Origin: Anaerofilum faecale
GTDB lineage: Bacteria > Bacillota > Clostridia > Oscillospirales > Ruminococcaceae
DNA: 11,138 nt
Assembly: GCA_019114265.1 (NCBI GenBank)
Contig: DXFV01000022.1
Location: 1-11,138 of the forward strand
Reading direction: 5' to 3'
Made by a program: the position numbers and the translations under genes. Below the pieces are notes generated by a model. It was not told the DNA's origin, searched no databases, and worked only from the letters and a program-made list of their open reading frames with translations. Below are positions 6,179 through 11,138 of the stretch, piece after piece. Position 1 is the first letter of the stretch, and every line of letters begins with the position of its first letter.

Positions 6179-6787
6179 GTGGGGATGTTTCTCAACACAA
6201 TTTTGAACAGTATCATTCAAATCATCTTTTTTGCGGCGCTTCCCTTTATCTGGTGGCTGCTTTCCGCCAGAAAGCGCATACCGTTCACCCAGTGGATCGG
6301 GCTGAAACCGTGGAAGACCCACAGCACGCACCTCGGCGTGTGGATCGCGGGAATATCCGCCGCTTTTACAGCGGTGGGGCTGGTGCTTCTTTTTGCGTTC
6401 CAGGGCACAGAGACCGCCGTTTCTGTATTTTCCGGCAGAGGGATACAGGCGGTCCCTGCTGTGGCTGTATACGCCGTGCTGAATACCTCTTTCCCCGAAG
6501 AACTGCTCTTCCGCGGCTTTTTGCTCAAGCGCCTGCAAGCGCAGTTTGGGTTCGTGGCGGCAAATATCACACAGTCGCTTTTGTTCGGCCTTCTGCACGG
6601 CGCTTTGTTTCTGGGGACGGCAGGCGTTGGAAAAACCGTTTTGCTCGTCCTGTTCACCGCAGCCATCGCCTGGTTCATGGGCTATATCAACGAACAAAAG
6701 GCGGATGGCTCCATCCTTCCCAGTTGGATCATCCATGCAGTGTCCAATCTGGTTTCGGGTCTGTGCGCCGCATACGGTGTCCTATAA
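6179..6787 (+). CDS. CPBP-family intramembrane metalloprotease
   Basis: A 202-residue integral membrane protein of the CPBP (CAAX protease and bacteriocin-processing, Abi) family. All three family motifs are present: EELLFR at residues 107-112 (the EExxxR glutamates), FGLLHG with His140, and HAVSN at 186-190 (HxxxN). Hydrophobic helices occur at about 8-29, 52-74, 90-105, 126-147, 152-172 and 180-199. Relatives cleave prenylated or membrane peptides, and in Firmicutes several give self-immunity to bacteriocins; which applies here is unknown. The start is uncertain. GTG at 6179 lies 8 bases after AAGGAGG and is preferred, while ATG at 6185 would be 14 bases away. Base composition is lower than in the neighbours (23, 34 and 32 G+C per 60 in three lines counted by hand, against 49 per 60 in the transporter gene), suggesting later acquisition or different selection. 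It faces rpoC tail to tail. Confidence 0.88.
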   Translation: MGMFLNTILNSIIQIIFFAALPFIWWLLSARKRIPFTQWIGLKPWKTHSTHLGVWIAGISAAFTAVGLVLLFAFQGTETAVSVFSGRGIQAVPAVAVYAVLNTSFPEELLFRGFLLKRLQAQFGFVAANITQSLLFGLLHGALFLGTAGVGKTVLLVLFTAAIAWFMGYINEQKADGSILPSWIIHAVSNLVSGLCAAYGVL

Positions 6788-6813
6788 CCAAAACAGCAGC
6801 ATAGACTGCACGC

Positions 6814-6856
6814 AAAAAAGCCCGGCCCCTGTACCGATGCGGTACGGGGGCCGGGC
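6814..6856 (-). terminator. Intrinsic terminator of the rpoBC operon
   Basis: A 16-pair stem: GCCCGGCCCCTGTACC (6820-6835) with GGTACGGGGGCCGGGC (6841-6856), one G-U, loop GATGC. On the minus strand it is followed by six T (6819-6814). It lies 28 bases past the rpoC stop. On the plus strand the tail is only ATTCTTG, so it would stop the CPBP transcript less efficiently. Confidence 0.93.
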
Positions 6857-6884
6857 ATTCTTGTTGGATCGCCTGGGCTGCGGC

Positions 6885-10469
<3,585 letters not shown>

Positions 10470-10510
10470 TAAATCGAACCCTTCCTTACATCTATCTCAT
10501 GAAACCGGGC

Positions 10511-10537
10511 CGTCCCGGCCGTCCGGCGGCCGGGATG
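10511..10537 (-). other. rpoB-rpoC intercistronic hairpin
   Basis: CCCGGCCG (10514-10521) and CGGCCGGG (10527-10534) form a perfect eight-pair stem with loop TCCGG. It extends to about 11 pairs with T-A, G-U and C-G. No T-run follows on the minus strand, so it is not an intrinsic terminator; an RNA processing, stability or translation-spacing role is possible. It lies 14 bases after the rpoB stop and about 40 bases before the rpoC start. Confidence 0.6.
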
Positions 10538-10550
10538 CCCTGGCGGGTGA

Positions 10551-11138
<588 letters not shown>

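Noticed and set aside
5461..6790. Genomic island inserted at tRNA-Asn
   Set aside because: There is no integrase and no duplicated tRNA end, and the first downstream gene has host-like GC. Only the CPBP gene is compositionally different.

Overview
The window (11,138 bases) looks like core chromosome of a high-GC Firmicute. RpoC carries the Firmicutes-type N-terminal zinc motif, promoters are sigma-A-like with frequent extended -10 boxes, Shine-Dalgarno sites are strong AGGAGG-like sequences, and coding GC is very high. A Clostridia member of the Oscillospiraceae/Ruminococcaceae group (Gemmiger, Subdoligranulum or Faecalibacterium relatives) fits best. That placement is inference from composition and family likeness, not from a search.

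Layout. Bases 1-299 (minus) hold the start of a secreted, proline/alanine/glutamate-rich protein that runs off the left edge. A 460-base AT-richer divergent intergenic region follows. Bases 760-2411 (plus) form a two-gene operon with a stop/start overlap: a low-molecular-weight protein tyrosine phosphatase and a 12-helix major facilitator transporter. A bidirectional hairpin terminator separates it from cysS (minus, 2488-3885), whose promoter overlaps the stop codon of the next minus-strand gene, a Gfo/Idh/MocA-family oxidoreductase (3988-5283). That gene and a tRNA-Asn(GUU) gene (5461-5536, plus) diverge from a shared AT-rich promoter region. After the tRNA terminator come a small one-helix membrane-anchored protein of unknown function (5624-6076) and a CPBP-family intramembrane protease (6179-6787), both plus. 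A strong terminator at 6814-6856 ends the convergent minus-strand rpoB-rpoC operon. rpoC (6885-10469) is complete, and the last 195 codons of rpoB (10551-11138) are visible with an unusually acidic tail.

The genes do not form one pathway. Transcription (rpoB, rpoC) and translation (cysS, tRNA-Asn) genes sit beside small accessory units for phosphotyrosine/transport, sugar oxidoreduction and membrane proteolysis, each with its own promoter or terminator. I see no mobile element, CRISPR array, toxin-antitoxin pair or defence cassette, and nothing I would call a new biological system. The most noteworthy details are the stable hairpin in the cysS leader, the 81-residue acidic tail of RpoB, the operon ending straight after rpoC, the lower-GC CPBP gene, and the cysteine cluster plus operator-like dyad of the oxidoreductase gene.
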